Source of the DNA: an uncultured Eubacteriales bacterium
Lineage (GTDB): Bacteria > Bacillota > Clostridia > Christensenellales > Aristaeellaceae
Direction of reading: 5' to 3'
Assembly (NCBI GenBank): GCA_944349545.1
Contig: CALVNG010000009.1
Span: forward strand, 1 to 48,800
Length of the DNA stretch: 48,800 nt
The notes below the pieces were generated by a model. That model was not told the origin of the DNA and searched no databases. It was given only the letters and a program-made list of their open reading frames with translations. Position numbers and translations under genes: made by a program. Positions 15,902-24,427 of this stretch are shown piece after piece; position 1 is the stretch's first letter; every line of letters starts with the position of its first letter.

Positions 15902-17059
15902 ATGGAAGCCATCGTGGGCATCATCTGCGAATATGACCCCTTCCACCGGGGCCACCGGCGGCAGTTTGATCTGATCCGGGAACAGCTGCCCGGCGCGCGC
16001 ATCGTGTGTCTGATGAGCGGGCCGTTCACGCAGCGGGGAATGCCCGCTTTGCACGCGCCCGCCGTGCGCGCCCGCGCCGCGCTGGAGGCCGGTGCGGACC
16101 TGGTGCTGGAATTGCCCTGCGCCTTTTGCGTGCGCGACGCCGAGCATTTTGCGCTGGGCGGCGTAAGTCTTCTCACCCGCCTTGGCTTTGTCACGCACCT
16201 CTCCTTCGGCGCGGAGGACGGTTTGGACGCGCTTTTGCCCGCGGCCTCGCTGCTGGACGCGCCCACGCCGGCGTTTCAGGCCGCGCTCAGGGCTGCGCTG
16301 GACCGCGGCGCGAGCTTCGCCGCCGCGCAGGGCGAGGCGCTTGCGGCCTGCCTTCCGGCCTCGCCTCTCGCGCCCTGGGAAAAGCCCAACAACATCCTGG
16401 CGCTGTGTTACCTGCGTGCCCTCCGCCGGCTGCAAAGCCCGCTCCTTCCCCTGCCGGTCAGGCGCGAAGGCGACTATCACGCCTCCGCACTGGAGGGGCA
16501 GCGCTGGCCCTCCGCCACGGCGGTGCGCGCCGCCTTTCTCGGCGGGGATCTGGCGGCAGCCCGCGCAGCCTGCGGCTATGACCTGCCCGCCGCGCCCGTC
16601 TGCCGCCCGGACGCGCTGGACCAGGTGCTCCTCTACAAGCTGCGCGCGCAGAGTACACAGGCGCTTTCGCGTCTGCCCGACTGCACCGAGGGGCTGGAGC
16701 ACCGCCTTAAGGCCTGCGCGGCCCGTGCCGCGACGCGGGAGGAGCTGCTTTCCCTGCTCAAGACCCGACGGTACGCCCATGCGCGCCTGAGCCGCCTGTT
16801 ATGCCATGCGCTGCTGGACATGACCGGCGACCTTCTCGCCGCGCATCCCCAGCCCACCTATGCGCGCGTGCTGGGCCTCAGGCGCGGAGCGCTGAACGGG
16901 GAGCTGCGCCGCAGCGCGCTTCCCCTGCCCGCCCGCGCCGCCGAGCTGGATTCCGCCGACCCGCTGGCCGCGCTGGACCTGCGCGCCTATGACCTGTGGG
17001 CGTTGGGCGCAGGCCTTGCGCAGGGAATGCTGCAAAGGCAGAAGGTATGCGCCTTATAG
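15902..17059 (+). CDS. tmcAL: tRNA(Met) cytidine acetate ligase TmcAL
   Basis: Also known as YlbM. It activates acetate with ATP to acetyl-adenylate and acetylates the wobble cytidine of elongator tRNA-Met (ac4C34). The product is about 385 aa, slightly short for the family. The N-terminus has the nucleotidyltransferase HxGH motif in EYDPFHRGH, then SGPFTQRG (usually SGNFVQRG), ADLVLELP, and the KPNNIL segment. The frame is open 36 codons further upstream, but the ATG at 15902 gives the conserved start; GGGCGGGG is close before it. The gene is divergent from pta-ackA, which sets the acetate and acetyl-phosphate balance, a conserved neighbourhood in Clostridia. Confidence 0.92.
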   Translation: MEAIVGIICEYDPFHRGHRRQFDLIREQLPGARIVCLMSGPFTQRGMPALHAPAVRARAALEAGADLVLELPCAFCVRDAEHFALGGVSLLTRLGFVTHLSFGAEDGLDALLPAASLLDAPTPAFQAALRAALDRGASFAAAQGEALAACLPASPLAPWEKPNNILALCYLRALRRLQSPLLPLPVRREGDYHASALEGQRWPSATAVRAAFLGGDLAAARAACGYDLPAAPVCRPDALDQVLLYKLRAQSTQALSRLPDCTEGLEHRLKACAARAATREELLSLLKTRRYAHARLSRLLCHALLDMTGDLLAAHPQPTYARVLGLRRGALNGELRRSALPLPARAAELDSADPLAALDLRAYDLWALGAGLAQGMLQRQKVCAL

Positions 17060-17066
17060 GCACCTG

Positions 17067-18941
17067 TCAGGCAGGCGCCAGCAGGCGGTTTTCTTTGTCC
17101 ACGCGATAGATCTGTACCTCTCCCTCCTGCGGCAGCTGCGCAAAGAGCGACCCATAGGTCTGCACGAAGGCCTCCGTGCTGCCAAAGACCAGCACAAGAT
17201 CGCTTTCCAGAAGGCCCTCCATCAGCTCCTCCGGCGACAGGCAGGCCGTGAAGCGGTCCACGGCAGCCGGGTCGTCCACCGGGTTCCAGGGCGCATCCAG
17301 CATCACGAGGGGACGCAGGCGGTAGCGCATCACCTGGTATTCAAACCCGCCCGACCCCGGTGCAAGTACGTAGATGCGCTCCTGCCCCGTCTCGCACAGA
17401 GCACGCACGCCTGCCTCCGCGTCCAGATAAACCGCCTGCTTCTGCAGGGCGGCCTGCGCATCCAGGCGGGTGACGGCATTGAGTGCGCTCTCCACCGGCG
17501 AAACCGCCAGCAGCGCCGCCAGAGCCAGCACGGAGGCGCGGCGGCCCATGCCGCCCTGCATCCGGGGCTGCCGAAGGCAGACCGCGCAGACGAAGAGCAC
17601 AAAGCCCGCCGCCAGCACCGCAATGCTCAGATACCGTTCGTAGGAGGCCATGCGCACGGCCTCGTCCTCATAGAACTTGAACACATAGGTCAGCCCCGTC
17701 CCGGCGATGTAGAGAACCGCCGCGGCAAAGACCACCCAGGCCGTGCGCCGCATCCGCGGGGCCAGCGCGCTTTTGCGCACCGCGCCGTACAGCAGCGCAA
17801 ACCCCGCTCCGATGAGCACGAAGGCCAGGAAATAGCTGATGCTCATGTCCGTGTCGCCCACCGGCACGATGGCTTCAAAAAACTTGTAGAGGAAATTGCG
17901 AAGCGTGGTACGCCGCCACGCTCCTTCCGGCGAAAGCAGCGCGCTCAGGCTGAGCGGATCGGAGAAGGTAGCCTGTGCCGTCGCACCCATGACTGCGGCA
18001 TAGGCGCTCCAGGTGAGGCGCGCTGCCGCCACGCAGCCGAGTGGCCACAGCGCGTGCCGAACCGCTTTCCCGCGTTCAAGGGCCGGCTCGTCGCCCTGCG
18101 TGCGCAGGCACGCATACGCCGCCACGACCCCCGCCAGCGCGTAGAGGAGTCCCGCGTCCTTGACCAGCGTGAGCACCGCCAGCGACGCGCACAATGTCAG
18201 CAGCGAAAAGCGGTCCCGCACGGGAAACAGCAGCGGCCATGCGCAGGCGAAGCCGCCCAGCACGCCCACCATCATATCCGCGTGCAACAGGTCCAGCCCG
18301 CGCGGAAAGGCAACGAGCACGCACAACGGCACCCCCGCTGCCAAAGCCAGCCACTCCAGCGGCCGCCGGAGCCGCGCCCCGCGCAGGAAGGGCATGAAAA
18401 ACGCAAGCATCAGGCATTGGTAGCTGATGAACAGCAGCCCCTCGTCAAGCCCGCCGCCCATAAGCCCGTTGACCGTCTGGGTCAGGTACTGCCACAGGGG
18501 CAGCGCCGGCGGATAGGACGCAAAAAGCGACCGCGCGGCCGGTTCGGCGGGCAGCACGCCCTTAAGCGTCATGATTTTGACCGCGTCGGCCCAGTAGGTG
18601 AACTCGTCCCAGGTATGCACGGGCTTGCCCGCGTTGGCCACGAGCGCCGCCAGGCACAACAGCGTGTAGATCAGCGCCGCCGGCGTGAAAATCCGCCCCA
18701 GAAGCGCACGCAGGCCGCGCCTTTTCGCCGCCAGGACCAGCGCGGCCGGCAGGCACGCGGCGCACAGCGCCAGCGCCGCCAGCGCTCCCGCACGCAGCAG
18801 GCCCGCCAGCGCAAAGGCGTACATCCACAACACCACCGCGCACGCGGCCAGCGGCAGCACTTCCTCCAGCCTTCTTTCAAACAGCTCGCACAAAAGCGCG
18901 CAAGCGCACGCGAGCAAAACCAGCATCACCAGCGCAGCCAT
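17067..18941 (-). CDS. Multi-pass membrane protein, GT-C glycosyltransferase-like
   Basis: About 624 aa with some thirteen hydrophobic helices. Not assigned to a named family. After the first helices a loop reads HTWDEFTYWADAVK, with the Asp-Glu pair typical of the first extracytoplasmic loop of GT-C transferases, followed by FASYPPALPLWQY. A soluble domain with a Rossmann-like IYVLAPGSGGFEYQVMRY lies at the C-terminus. The frame is open to 19004, but ATG 18941 is chosen because GGGGAGGGG precedes it and it starts a membrane helix. The gene converges on tmcAL with a 7-nt gap and has its own promoter, back to back with that of the ABC exporter. A role in surface glycan or lipid glycosylation is inferred. 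Confidence 0.7.
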   Translation of the reverse strand: MAALVMLVLLACACALLCELFERRLEEVLPLAACAVVLWMYAFALAGLLRAGALAALALCAACLPAALVLAAKRRGLRALLGRIFTPAALIYTLLCLAALVANAGKPVHTWDEFTYWADAVKIMTLKGVLPAEPAARSLFASYPPALPLWQYLTQTVNGLMGGGLDEGLLFISYQCLMLAFFMPFLRGARLRRPLEWLALAAGVPLCVLVAFPRGLDLLHADMMVGVLGGFACAWPLLFPVRDRFSLLTLCASLAVLTLVKDAGLLYALAGVVAAYACLRTQGDEPALERGKAVRHALWPLGCVAAARLTWSAYAAVMGATAQATFSDPLSLSALLSPEGAWRRTTLRNFLYKFFEAIVPVGDTDMSISYFLAFVLIGAGFALLYGAVRKSALAPRMRRTAWVVFAAAVLYIAGTGLTYVFKFYEDEAVRMASYERYLSIAVLAAGFVLFVCAVCLRQPRMQGGMGRRASVLALAALLAVSPVESALNAVTRLDAQAALQKQAVYLDAEAGVRALCETGQERIYVLAPGSGGFEYQVMRYRLRPLVMLDAPWNPVDDPAAVDRFTACLSPEELMEGLLESDLVLVFGSTEAFVQTYGSLFAQLPQEGEVQIYRVDKENRLLAPA

Positions 18942-18963
18942 GAAACCCCTCCCCGTTTTCCTT

Positions 18964-18992
18964 ATCCTACCATCCTCCGGCCCTTCCGTCAA
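18964..18992 (-). promoter_or_regulatory. Promoter of the GT-C-like gene
   Basis: TTGACG (18987-18992), a 17-nt spacer, TAGGAT (18964-18969) on the minus strand, about 22 nt before the chosen start codon. Confidence 0.65.
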
Positions 18993-18996
18993 CCGC

Positions 18997-19024
18997 TTGC
19001 ACATTTGAAAAACCGTGCTACAAT
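18997..19024 (+). promoter_or_regulatory. Promoter of the ABC exporter operon
   Basis: TTGCAC (18997-19002), a 16-nt spacer, TACAAT (19019-19024) on the plus strand. Its -35 lies 4 bp from the -35 of the opposing GT-C-like gene, so the two promoters could compete or share a regulator. Confidence 0.7.
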
Positions 19025-19063
19025 AAGGGATGTTTCGACTTTTTCCATTTGAGGAGATCTGCC

Positions 19064-20791
19064 ATGCGAACGCTGCTTCCCTTTCTCAAACCCTACCGCA
19101 AGGAATGCGTGCTCGCCCCGCTGTTCAAGCTCCTGGAAGCGGTGCTGGAGCTGTTCGTCCCCCTGATCATGGCGGCGATCATCGACAACGGCATCCAGGC
19201 GCGCGATACGGGCTACGTGCTGCGCATGGGCCTGGGGCTGGCAGGGCTGGGGCTTTTGGGCTTCGTCAGCTCCGTCACGGCCCAGTACTTCGCCGCCAGG
19301 GCGGCGGTGGGCTTTGCCGCGAAGCTCAAAAGCGCGCTGTTTCGGCATATTCAGGGGCTTTCCTACACCGAGCTGGATACGCTGGGCGCCTCCACGCTCA
19401 TCAACCGCATGACCACCGACATGAACCAGGTGCAGACGGGTGTGAACATGACGCTGCGCCTGCTTTTGCGCTCGCCCTTCGTGGTGCTGGGCGCAATGGT
19501 GATGGCATTCACCGTGGACGCCAGGACGGCGCTGATCTTCCTGGCGCTGATCCCGCTGCTGGGACTGACGGTCGCGGGCATGATGCGGCTGACGCTGCCC
19601 GGTCACCGCAAGGTGCAGGGCCAGCTGGACCGGGTGCTCGTGCACACCCGCGAAAACCTGACCGGCGTGCGCGTGCTGCGCGCCTTTGGCAAGCAGGAGA
19701 GCGAACAGGCCGCCTTTGACGCGGACAATCAGCTCCTGTGCCGCATGCAGCGCCGCGTGGGCGCGCTCTCGGCGCTGATGAACCCGCTGACCTACGTGCT
19801 GGTCAACGGCGCGCTGGCGGCGCTGCTGTGGAGCGGCGCGATTCAGGTGCAGGCGGGCCTGCTCACGCAGGGCGCGGTGGTGGCGCTGGTCAACTACCTT
19901 TCGCAGATTCTGGTGGAGCTGGTCAAGTTTGCAAACCTCATCGTGACCATCACCAAATCCATCGCCTGCGCGGGGCGCATCGAGGGCGTGATGGCCACGC
20001 GCGCCTCCATGCCCATGCCCGCCGCTCCCGCCGCGGCCCAGGCCGGCGCGGATGTCTGCGTGCGCTTTGAGGACGTGTCGGCACGGTATCAGGGCGCGGG
20101 CGCGGATTCGCTTTCGCACATCAGCTTTGCGGCGCGACGCGGGCAGACCGTAGGCGTCATCGGCGGCACGGGCAGCGGCAAGACGACGCTGGTCAACCTG
20201 ATTCCCCGTTTCTACGACGTATCGGCGGGGCGCGTGCTGGTAGACGGCGTGGACGTGCGGGAGCAGCGCGTGGAGGACCTGCGCCGGAAAATCGCCGTGG
20301 TGCCGCAGAAGGCGGTGCTGTTTCAGGGCACCATCCGGGACAACCTCCGCTGGGGCGACCTCGACGCCACGGACGAAGCGCTGTGGCGCGCGCTGGAGGC
20401 CGCGCAGGCCGCCGAGGTGGTGCGCGCCAAGCCCGGCGGGCTGGATGAGATGGTGGAGCAGGGCGGGCGCAACCTGTCCGGCGGACAGCGCCAGCGCCTG
20501 ACCATCGCCCGCGCGCTGGTGCGCAGGCCTGAGATCCTCATTCTGGACGACAGCGCCTCGGCGTTGGACTACGCCACCGACGCGGCGCTTCGCAAGTCGC
20601 TTCGCGCGCTGGACTGGCCGGTTACGGTGTTCATCGTGTCGCAGCGGGCCAGCTCCATCCGTCACGCGGACGTGATTGTCGTGCTGGACGACGGCGAGCT
20701 CGCCGGCCTTGGCACGCATGACGAGCTGCTGAAAACCTGCCCCGTCTATCAGGAAATCTACTCCTCGCAGTATCCCAAGGAGGCCGTGTGA
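19064..20791 (+). CDS. ABC exporter half-transporter, degenerate-site subunit
   Basis: 575-aa half-transporter: a six-helix type IV exporter membrane domain (about 1-310), then a nucleotide-binding domain. Walker A is GGTGSGKTT (about 367), the signature is the canonical LSGGQRQR (about 471), and Walker B reads ILILDDSAS, so the catalytic Glu is replaced by Asp (about 496). This is the pattern of the non-catalytic partner in heterodimeric exporters such as TM287/288 and BmrCD. The ATG at 19064 follows GAGGAG by 7 nt. The next gene overlaps by one base and encodes the catalytic partner. Likely cargo is drugs or lipids; the sequence does not say which. Confidence 0.93.
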   Translation: MRTLLPFLKPYRKECVLAPLFKLLEAVLELFVPLIMAAIIDNGIQARDTGYVLRMGLGLAGLGLLGFVSSVTAQYFAARAAVGFAAKLKSALFRHIQGLSYTELDTLGASTLINRMTTDMNQVQTGVNMTLRLLLRSPFVVLGAMVMAFTVDARTALIFLALIPLLGLTVAGMMRLTLPGHRKVQGQLDRVLVHTRENLTGVRVLRAFGKQESEQAAFDADNQLLCRMQRRVGALSALMNPLTYVLVNGALAALLWSGAIQVQAGLLTQGAVVALVNYLSQILVELVKFANLIVTITKSIACAGRIEGVMATRASMPMPAAPAAAQAGADVCVRFEDVSARYQGAGADSLSHISFAARRGQTVGVIGGTGSGKTTLVNLIPRFYDVSAGRVLVDGVDVREQRVEDLRRKIAVVPQKAVLFQGTIRDNLRWGDLDATDEALWRALEAAQAAEVVRAKPGGLDEMVEQGGRNLSGGQRQRLTIARALVRRPEILILDDSASALDYATDAALRKSLRALDWPVTVFIVSQRASSIRHADVIVVLDDGELAGLGTHDELLKTCPVYQEIYSSQYPKEAV

Positions 20792-22536
20792 TGAAAACGA
20801 CGTCATCCCGCAAGGATACGCTCCGGGGCGTGCTGGCCTACGTCGGGCATTACCGCGGCTACCTTTGGGCCTCGCTTGTGCTGTGTGTGATCACCGTGGC
20901 CAGCACGCTGTATGTGCCCATTCTTACCGGCGATGCGGTGGACCTGCTGCTGGGGCCCGGCGCGGTGGATTTTGCGGCGCTGTGGCCCATTCTGGCCGGT
21001 ATTCTGGCGCTGGTGGCCCTGACGGCTCTGGCCCAGTGGCTCATGGGCCTGTGCAACAACCGTCTGACCTACTGCACCGTGCGCGACATCCGCCGCGACG
21101 CCTTCGCCCACATCCAGCGCCTGCCCCTGTCCTATCTGGACCGGCAGCCCACGGGCGACGTGGTCAGCCGCGTCATCGCGGATGTGGACCAGTTCGCAGA
21201 CGGCCTGCTGATGGGCTTTACGCAGCTCTTTACGGGCGTTCTGACCATCGTGGGCACCCTGTTTTTCATGTTCTCGGTCAACGCCGTCATCGCGGCGGCG
21301 GTGGTGGTCATCACACCGCTGAGCCTGGTAGCGGCGGCCTTCATCGCCCGGCGCACGTTCAAGATGTTCACGCTGCAAACCCGCACGCGTGGCGAGCAGA
21401 CCGCGCTCATCGACGAGATGGTCACCCATCAGAAGGTGGTGCGTGCCTTCTCCATGGAGGATGAAACCCAGCGCCGTTTTGACGAGGTGAACGAGCGGCT
21501 CGAAAAGTGCAGCCTGCGCGCCATTTTCTACTCCTCCCTGACCAACCCGGCCACCCGTTTTGTCAACGCTTTGGTGTATGCCTGTGTGGGCGTGGCGGGC
21601 GCGCTGGTGGCCGTGACCACAGGCGGCATCACGGTGGGTCAGCTGTCGGCATTTTTGAGCTACGCCAATCAGTACACCAAGCCCTTCAACGAGATTTCCG
21701 GCGTGGTCACGGAGCTTCAGAGCGCGCTGGCCTGCGCCGGGCGCGTGCTGGACCTGATCGCCCAGCCGCCGGAGACGCCCGACGCGCCCGCGGAGCTTAA
21801 GCATGTGGACGGCTCTGTGGCGCTGCGGGATGTGAGCTTCTCCTATACGCCGGAGCGGGAGCTGATCCGGCATCTGAACCTGGCCGTCTCGCCGGGCCAG
21901 CGCATCGCGATCGTAGGTCCCACGGGCTGCGGCAAAACCACGCTGATCAACCTGCTCATGCGCTTCTACGACGTGGACGAGGGCCGCATCGAGCTTAGCG
22001 GCCAGTGCGTCGCCGACGTGACCCGAAAGAGCCTGCGCAGCGCCTACGGCATGGTTTTGCAGGATACCTGGCTCAAGGCCGGCACCATTCGCGACAACAT
22101 CAAAATGGGCCGCGAGGACGCCACCGACGACGAGGTCATCGCCGCGGCCAAGGCCACGCATGCCCACAGCTTCATCAAGCGCCTGCCGGAAGGCTACGAT
22201 ACCGTCATCACCGAGGACGGCGGAAGCCTCAGCCAGGGTCAGAAGCAGCTGTTGTGCATCACGCGCGTGATGCTGTGCCTGCCCCCCATGCTGATTCTGG
22301 ACGAAGCCACCTCCTCCATCGACACCCGCACCGAGCAGCGCATCCAGCGTGCCTTTGAAAAGCTGATGACCGGCCGCACCAGCTTCATCGTGGCGCACCG
22401 CCTGTCCACCATTGAGAACGCGGACGTGATTCTGGTGATGAACCAGGGCGACGTGGTCGAGCAGGGCACGCACGGGGAGCTGCTTGCCCGCGGCGGCTTC
22501 TACGCACGCCTGTACCTGAGCCAGTTCGAGCAGTAG
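20791..22536 (+). CDS. ABC exporter half-transporter, catalytic subunit
   Basis: 581-aa partner of the previous gene with the same layout. Walker A is GPTGCGKTT (about 376), Walker B is MLILDEATSS with the catalytic Glu (about 505), while its signature motif is altered to LSQGQKQL. In heterodimeric exporters the degenerate ATP site is built from Walker A/B of one subunit and the signature of the other. Here both deviations map to the same site: Asp in the first subunit and LSQGQ in this one. The stop of the first gene and the ATG of this one share a base (TGATG), and AAGGAGG lies 7 nt upstream, so the pair is translationally coupled. Confidence 0.94.
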   Translation: MKTTSSRKDTLRGVLAYVGHYRGYLWASLVLCVITVASTLYVPILTGDAVDLLLGPGAVDFAALWPILAGILALVALTALAQWLMGLCNNRLTYCTVRDIRRDAFAHIQRLPLSYLDRQPTGDVVSRVIADVDQFADGLLMGFTQLFTGVLTIVGTLFFMFSVNAVIAAAVVVITPLSLVAAAFIARRTFKMFTLQTRTRGEQTALIDEMVTHQKVVRAFSMEDETQRRFDEVNERLEKCSLRAIFYSSLTNPATRFVNALVYACVGVAGALVAVTTGGITVGQLSAFLSYANQYTKPFNEISGVVTELQSALACAGRVLDLIAQPPETPDAPAELKHVDGSVALRDVSFSYTPERELIRHLNLAVSPGQRIAIVGPTGCGKTTLINLLMRFYDVDEGRIELSGQCVADVTRKSLRSAYGMVLQDTWLKAGTIRDNIKMGREDATDDEVIAAAKATHAHSFIKRLPEGYDTVITEDGGSLSQGQKQLLCITRVMLCLPPMLILDEATSSIDTRTEQRIQRAFEKLMTGRTSFIVAHRLSTIENADVILVMNQGDVVEQGTHGELLARGGFYARLYLSQFEQ

Positions 22537-22546
22537 TCCCGCGCGG

Positions 22547-22575
22547 TTGACACCCGAGCGAAACTCTGCTATACT
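22547..22575 (+). promoter_or_regulatory. Promoter of the DUF3795 gene
   Basis: TTGACA (22547-22552), a 17-nt spacer, TATACT (22570-22575), 11 nt after the exporter stop codon. This gives the small gene its own strong start. Confidence 0.85.
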
Positions 22576-22613
22576 CCGCACACCGGCCATCCGTCCAAAG
22601 GAGGGAACCTACG

Positions 22614-22883
22614 ATGATCGAATCCCGCTGCGGCCTTCTGTGCAGCGAATGCAAGTACCGCGACATCATGAAATGCGCGGGCTGTCTCAAGATCAAAAAG
22701 CCCTACTGGGCCAAGAGCTGCCCCATCAAAAACTGCTGTGAGAGCAAGAAAAAGGAGCACTGCGGCCAGTGCGACCGCTTCCCCTGCAAGCAGTTGCACG
22801 AATTTGCCTACGACCCCGCGACCGGCAGCGAGGGCACGCGCATTGAGCAGCTGACCGACTGGGCACGCGAGCTGCCCGGCTGA
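22614..22883 (+). CDS. DUF3795 Cys-rich small protein
   Basis: 89-aa protein resembling DUF3795, a family of unknown function common in Clostridia and archaea. Eleven cysteines occur in the first 58 residues, arranged in CGLLCSEC, CAGC, CPIKNCC and CGQCDRFPC, which suggests a metal or iron-sulfur site. It is probably cytoplasmic; no signal or membrane segment is visible. AAAGGAGGG lies 8 nt before the ATG. It has its own promoter and terminator and is convergent with the aldehyde dehydrogenase gene, so context gives no functional clue. Confidence 0.85.
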   Translation: MIESRCGLLCSECKYRDIMKCAGCLKIKKPYWAKSCPIKNCCESKKKEHCGQCDRFPCKQLHEFAYDPATGSEGTRIEQLTDWARELPG

Positions 22884-22905
22884 CGGGAAGGCACAGCAGC
22901 AGCGA

Positions 22906-22945
22906 AACGCCGCGGACGCACCGTCCGCGGCGTTGCCATTTTTCC
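22906..22945 (+). terminator. Terminator after the DUF3795 gene
   Basis: Perfect 12-bp stem AACGCCGCGGAC / GTCCGCGGCGTT with a 5-nt loop, followed four bases later by TTTTT. It lies between two convergent genes. In the reverse direction only a short TTT follows, so it is weaker for the aldehyde dehydrogenase. Confidence 0.75.
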
Positions 22946-22953
22946 TATCGTTT

Positions 22954-24321
22954 TCACATCAGCCGCTTGAGCTGCCTGAGCTTTTGCCCGTAGGGCGCGT
23001 AGCGCAGCGCCACGTCCGGCCAGGGCAGGCGCTTGAGCACGCTCTTCTGATGGGAAAAGGTGTCGAAGCTGTACTTGCCGTGGTAGCCGCCCATGCCGCT
23101 TTCCCCCACGCCGCCAAAGGGCATGTCGGAGGTGGCCAGGTGCAGCACCGTGTCGTTGACGCAGCCGCCGCCGAAGCTCACCTCGTCCATCACGCGGCGC
23201 TCCGTGGCCGCGTCCCGCGTGAACAGATACAGGGCCAGCGGCTTGGGCCGCTCCTGGATGCGGGCGATGGCCTCGTCGAGGCTGCGGTAGGTCAGCACCG
23301 GCAGAATGGGCCCGAAGATCTCCTCCTGCATCACGGGGCTGTCCCACGCCACATCGGTCAGAATGGTGGGCGAGATGCGAAGGCTTTCCGGGTCGATCTG
23401 CCCGCCGTGGCTGATGGCTCCGCTGCCCAGCAGCCCCACCAGCCGGTCAAAGTGCTTGCGGTTGATGATGTGCGGCCATTCCTCATTCATCAGGGGCGCG
23501 CTGGTGTACCGGGCGCGGATCTCCCCGATCAGCGCCTCCACCAGCGCCTGCTCACGGCTGTGATGCACCAGCACATAGTCCGGAGCCACACAGGTCTGCC
23601 CGGCGTTGAGCAGCTTGCCCCACACCAGCCTCCGGGCCGTGAGCGCGATATCCGCCGTCTCGTCCACGATCACGGGGCTTTTTCCGCCCAGTTCCAGGCT
23701 CACCGGCGTCAGATGCGCGGACGCCTTTTCCATCACCAGCCGCCCCACCTGCGGGCTGCCGGTAAAGAAGATGAAATCAAACCGCTGCTCCAGCAGGCGG
23801 GCGTTTTCCTCGCGTCCGCCCTCCACCACGGCCACGTGCTCCGGCGCAAACAGCTCCTGCGCCATGCGGCGCAGCAGCGCCGAGGTGGCCGCCGAATAGG
23901 CCGACGGCTTGACCACCGCGCAGTTTCCCGCGGCAATGGCCCCGATCAGCGGCGCCACGGTCAGCTGAAAGGGATAGTTCCAGGGCGACATGATCAGCGT
24001 GATCCCGTAGGGCTCGCTGTAGATGCGGCAGCGGCCCGGAAACTGCCCCACCGCCGTGCGCACCCGCCGGGGGTGCATCCACTCGGCCAGATGGCGCAGC
24101 GCATCCCGGATCTCCTGGCGCACCATGGCCACCTCGGTCAGATACCCCTCGAAGGCGCACTTGCCCAGGTCCTCTGCAAGCGCCTCCAGCACGGCGTCCT
24201 CATTGGCGTCAATCCAGCCGGAAAGCGCGCGCAGCTTCTCCAGGCGAAACCCGTACGGCTTGGTGGCCTGGCTGAGAAAATACGCCCGCTGACGGTTGAC
24301 CATTTCCGTAAAATCCTGCAT
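22954..24321 (-). CDS. Aldehyde dehydrogenase, ALDH3-like
   Basis: Oxidises aldehydes to acids with NAD(P). The 455-aa length, shorter than the usual 490-500, fits the ALDH3 branch. Motifs in order: MSPWNYPFQL, KPSAYS, FFTGSPQVGR (cofactor loop), ELGGKSPV with the general-base Glu, and NAGQTCVAPDYVL with the catalytic Cys. Toward the C-terminus FGPILPVL and FGGVGESGMGGYHGKYSFDTFSH match the family. ALDH3 enzymes in bacteria usually act on medium or long-chain or aromatic aldehydes; the substrate here is unknown. GGGAGG precedes the ATG. It is divergent from the CorC gene. Confidence 0.93.
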   Translation of the reverse strand: MQDFTEMVNRQRAYFLSQATKPYGFRLEKLRALSGWIDANEDAVLEALAEDLGKCAFEGYLTEVAMVRQEIRDALRHLAEWMHPRRVRTAVGQFPGRCRIYSEPYGITLIMSPWNYPFQLTVAPLIGAIAAGNCAVVKPSAYSAATSALLRRMAQELFAPEHVAVVEGGREENARLLEQRFDFIFFTGSPQVGRLVMEKASAHLTPVSLELGGKSPVIVDETADIALTARRLVWGKLLNAGQTCVAPDYVLVHHSREQALVEALIGEIRARYTSAPLMNEEWPHIINRKHFDRLVGLLGSGAISHGGQIDPESLRISPTILTDVAWDSPVMQEEIFGPILPVLTYRSLDEAIARIQERPKPLALYLFTRDAATERRVMDEVSFGGGCVNDTVLHLATSDMPFGGVGESGMGGYHGKYSFDTFSHQKSVLKRLPWPDVALRYAPYGQKLRQLKRLM

Positions 24322-24345
24322 CGTTTCCGCCTCCCTTGTCCCAGC

Positions 24346-24374
24346 ATTGTATCAGGTTCGATGAAAGGTTTCAA
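24346..24374 (-). promoter_or_regulatory. Promoter of the aldehyde dehydrogenase
   Basis: TTGAAA (24369-24374), a 17-nt spacer, TACAAT (24346-24351) on the minus strand. Its -35 is 18 bp from the -35 of the opposing CorC promoter. Confidence 0.8.
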
Positions 24375-24392
24375 GCCGCTCCCCTGCCGGAT

Positions 24393-24421
24393 TTGACATT
24401 CGGCTGCGCATGTGATACACT
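24393..24421 (+). promoter_or_regulatory. Promoter of the CorC gene leader
   Basis: TTGACA (24393-24398), a 17-nt spacer, TACACT (24416-24421) on the plus strand. Transcription should start near 24428, about 245 nt before the CorC start codon. Confidence 0.8.
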
Positions 24422-24427
24422 CTTGCC

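Noticed and set aside
16989-19052. 687-codon plus-strand frame opposite the GT-C-like gene
   Set aside because: Composition is extremely Arg/Gln/His-rich without hydrophobic order, while the minus frame gives a clear polytopic membrane protein with a ribosome binding site and promoter.
18989-22590. Two ~600-codon minus-strand frames opposite the ABC exporter genes
   Set aside because: Antisense shadows of two genes with complete Walker and signature motifs; the shadow proteins show no motif and no ribosome binding site.
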